DNA from: Clostridia bacterium
Lineage (GTDB): Bacteria; Bacillota; Clostridia; Christensenellales; DTU072
Length of the DNA stretch: 6,444 bases
Assembly (NCBI GenBank): GCA_028703745.1
Contig: JAQVME010000079.1
Span: 1 to 6,444 of the forward strand
Direction: 5' to 3'
The notes beneath the pieces were generated by a model, which made no database searches, had not been told where the DNA came from, and worked only from the letters and a program-made list of their open reading frames with translations. The position numbers and the translations under genes are program-made. This document shows positions 6,225 to 6,444 of the stretch, piece after piece. Position 1 is the stretch's first letter, and every line of letters starts with the position of its first letter.

Positions 6225-6444
6225 TTATACAGTTTTGCCTTTTACTATTACTATCGGATAGGTGATAAAGCCCGATATGTTCCTGTTCTCGCTGATGTGA
6301 ACGTTTTTGTCGGTGATGGCATATTGCAAAGAAGCGCCTTTTTGTACATTACCGTTTTCCATGACGATGGAATTCTTTACTACGGCGCCTTCTTCAATAC
6401 GCACGTTTCTGAAAAGGATGCTGTTTTCGACGGTGCCGTTTATG
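6225..6444 (-). CDS. glgD: Glucose-1-phosphate adenylyltransferase regulatory subunit GlgD, C-terminal fragment
   Basis: The last 72 codons of a gene that continues beyond the right edge. The protein shows the left-handed beta-helix repeats typical of the ADP-glucose pyrophosphorylase C-terminus: GTVENSILFRNVRIEEGAVV, then KNSIVM, an acidic-to-glycine turn, and ITDKNVHI. It finishes with GFITYPIVIVKGKTV, an ending I associate with GlgD rather than GlgC. In Firmicutes GlgD partners GlgC to form an active heterotetramer making ADP-glucose from glucose-1-phosphate and ATP; GlgD itself generally lacks catalytic residues, which cannot be checked here because they lie in the missing N-terminal part. 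The stop is 13 bp before glgA, and glgC is expected just upstream, outside the window. GlgC is the alternative call. Confidence 0.88.
   Translation of the reverse strand, partial: INGTVENSILFRNVRIEEGAVVKNSIVMENGNVQKGASLQYAITDKNVHISENRNISGFITYPIVIVKGKTV

Overview
The window holds the 3' end of a copper-efflux locus on the + strand, facing a glycogen-metabolism gene cluster on the - strand. The most informative marker is the partial gene at the right edge. It matches the C-terminus of GlgD, the non-catalytic partner subunit of ADP-glucose pyrophosphorylase, which is characteristic of Firmicutes. With strong AGGAGG-type ribosome binding sites, a clear sigma-A-type promoter and balanced base composition, this suggests a member of Clostridia, perhaps from an uncultured gut lineage. 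That placement is inference; no rRNA or species marker is present.

Layout from left to right: (1) 2-136 (+), C-terminal 44 residues of a CopA-type copper P-type ATPase; (2) 153-377 (+), a 74-residue CopZ-like copper chaperone with a GMNCEHC metal site; (3) an 8-bp convergent gap; (4) 386-2224 (-), a cytoplasmic GH13 alpha-glucan hydrolase; (5) 2190-4604 (-), glycogen/maltodextrin phosphorylase GlgP, overlapping the GH13 gene by 35 bp; (6) 4605-4795, a 191-bp intergenic region with a good promoter for glgP, a probable 5'-UTR hairpin and several inverted repeats; (7) 4796-6211 (-), ADP-glucose-dependent glycogen synthase GlgA; (8) 6225-6444 (-), C-terminus of GlgD, 13 bp upstream of glgA.

In transcription order the glycogen cluster is glgD - glgA - [promoter] - glgP - GH13. 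GlgD (with GlgC, expected beyond the right edge) makes ADP-glucose. GlgA polymerises it, GlgP phosphorolyses the glucan to glucose-1-phosphate, and the GH13 enzyme probably handles branches or limit dextrins that GlgP cannot. No branching enzyme GlgB is present in the window. The copA-copZ pair is functionally unrelated and simply abuts the cluster.

I found no mobile element, CRISPR array, tRNA or rRNA, and no sign of a new system. The genes are ordinary family members with intact catalytic residues. The points worth a second look are the architecture between glgA and glgP (promoter, 5' hairpin and a perfect 13-bp inverted repeat bracketing the promoter), the overlapping glgP/GH13 junction, an Arg in place of the usual Lys in the GlgA KTGGL motif, and the tight convergent junction with the copper genes.
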